Shown: one piece after another, positions 6,503-6,795 of the stretch
How positions within the stretch are numbered: position 1 is the first letter of the stretch
Layout of the letters: each line of letters begins with the position of its first letter
Assembly: GCA_023134935.1 (NCBI GenBank)
Contig: JAGLUD010000137.1
Location: 1-6,795, forward strand
Source of the DNA: Paracoccaceae bacterium
Lineage (GTDB): Bacteria; Pseudomonadota; Alphaproteobacteria; Rhodobacterales; Rhodobacteraceae
Reading direction: 5' to 3'
DNA length: 6,795 nt
Notes under the pieces: generated by a model
Seen by the model: only the letters and a program-made list of their open reading frames with translations
Databases searched by the model: none
Told to the model about the DNA's origin: nothing
Program-made: the position numbers and the translations under genes

Positions 6503-6795
6503 TTCGTGACTTTCATCAATTCACGACCGATCAGCATACGGCGGATTTCCGAGGTCCCTGCCCCGATCTCCATCAGTTTGGCGTCCCGCATTAGTCGGGA
6601 AAGGGGGGAGTCGTTCATGTAACCCGCACCACCCATCGCCTGCACGCCCTGCACAGCCATTTCCATTGCTTTTTCGGAGGCGTACAGCACGCAAGCAGCG
6701 GCATCCTGGCGGGTTACTTCGCCACGGTCGCAGGATTTTGCAACCTCGTAAACATACGCACGAGCGGAGTTCATGGTGGTGTAGATATCAGCGAT
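6499..6795 (-). CDS. ivd: Isovaleryl-CoA dehydrogenase (partial, C-terminal end)
   Basis: The last 98 codons of an acyl-CoA dehydrogenase are present; the start lies beyond the right edge. The frame is open through to the edge (the seven codons before the first in-window ATG read IADIYTT), so that ATG is internal. IADIYTTMNSARAYVYEVAK and GGAGYMNDSPLSRLMRDAK match the C-terminal FAD-binding helical domain. The segment MEIGAGTSEIRRMLIGREL is diagnostic: the position that holds the catalytic Glu376 in medium-chain dehydrogenases is Ala here, as in isovaleryl-CoA dehydrogenases, whose base sits earlier in the chain (outside the window). The enzyme oxidises isovaleryl-CoA to 3-methylcrotonyl-CoA and passes electrons to ETF. 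It is the most upstream operon gene visible, and its TGA overlaps the next ATG. Confidence 0.92.
   Translation of the reverse strand: MADIYTTMNSARAYVYEVAKSCDRGEVTRQDAAACVLYASEKAMEMAVQGVQAMGGAGYMNDSPLSRLMRDAKLMEIGAGTSEIRRMLIGRELMKVTK

Noticed and set aside
1..6795. tRNA, rRNA, CRISPR array, insertion sequence, att site or riboswitch
   Set aside because: The window is nearly all coding. No direct-repeat array, transposase motif, terminal inverted repeats or tRNA-like cloverleaf was seen on either strand.

Overview
The window looks like a chromosomal segment of an alphaproteobacterium, most likely a marine Rhodobacterales (roseobacter-type) relative. This is inferred from the protein sequences, the gene order and a base composition near 50% G+C; no rRNA or other taxonomic marker is present.

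From about position 793 to the right edge, the minus strand carries an almost complete leucine/isovalerate degradation (liu) operon. Read in the direction of transcription (right to left) it contains: the 3' end of isovaleryl-CoA dehydrogenase (ivd, cut by the window edge); a small secreted LprI/DUF1311-type protein; the carboxyltransferase (beta) subunit of 3-methylcrotonyl-CoA carboxylase; its biotin carboxylase/biotin carrier (alpha) subunit; 3-hydroxy-3-methylglutaryl-CoA lyase; and methylglutaconyl-CoA hydratase. Every junction is tight: 4-base overlap, 1-base overlap, 9-base gap, 8-base overlap and 1-base gap. The six genes are therefore almost certainly one transcript with translational coupling. 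Together the enzymes take isovaleryl-CoA through 3-methylcrotonyl-CoA, 3-methylglutaconyl-CoA and HMG-CoA to acetyl-CoA and acetoacetate. The operon promoter, and any LiuR-type regulator, must lie beyond the right edge.

The left 800 bases are a separate small locus. A plus-strand YdcH/DUF465 gene of 77 codons starts at a TTG behind a strong ribosome binding site and converges on the end of the liu operon with only 4 bases between stop codons. Divergent from it is the first 135 codons of a class I glutamine amidotransferase of the PuuD (gamma-glutamyl-GABA hydrolase, peptidase C26) family, cut by the left edge. The roughly 150-base divergent spacer holds a plausible sigma-70 promoter for the amidotransferase and an inverted repeat that could be an operator.

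I found no mobile element, CRISPR array, tRNA, rRNA or clearly new system. The most notable items are the envelope-type LprI protein translationally embedded between two leucine-catabolic enzymes, a fall in G+C along the operon, the single-glutamate active site of the hydratase, and the unexplained dyad in the divergent spacer.
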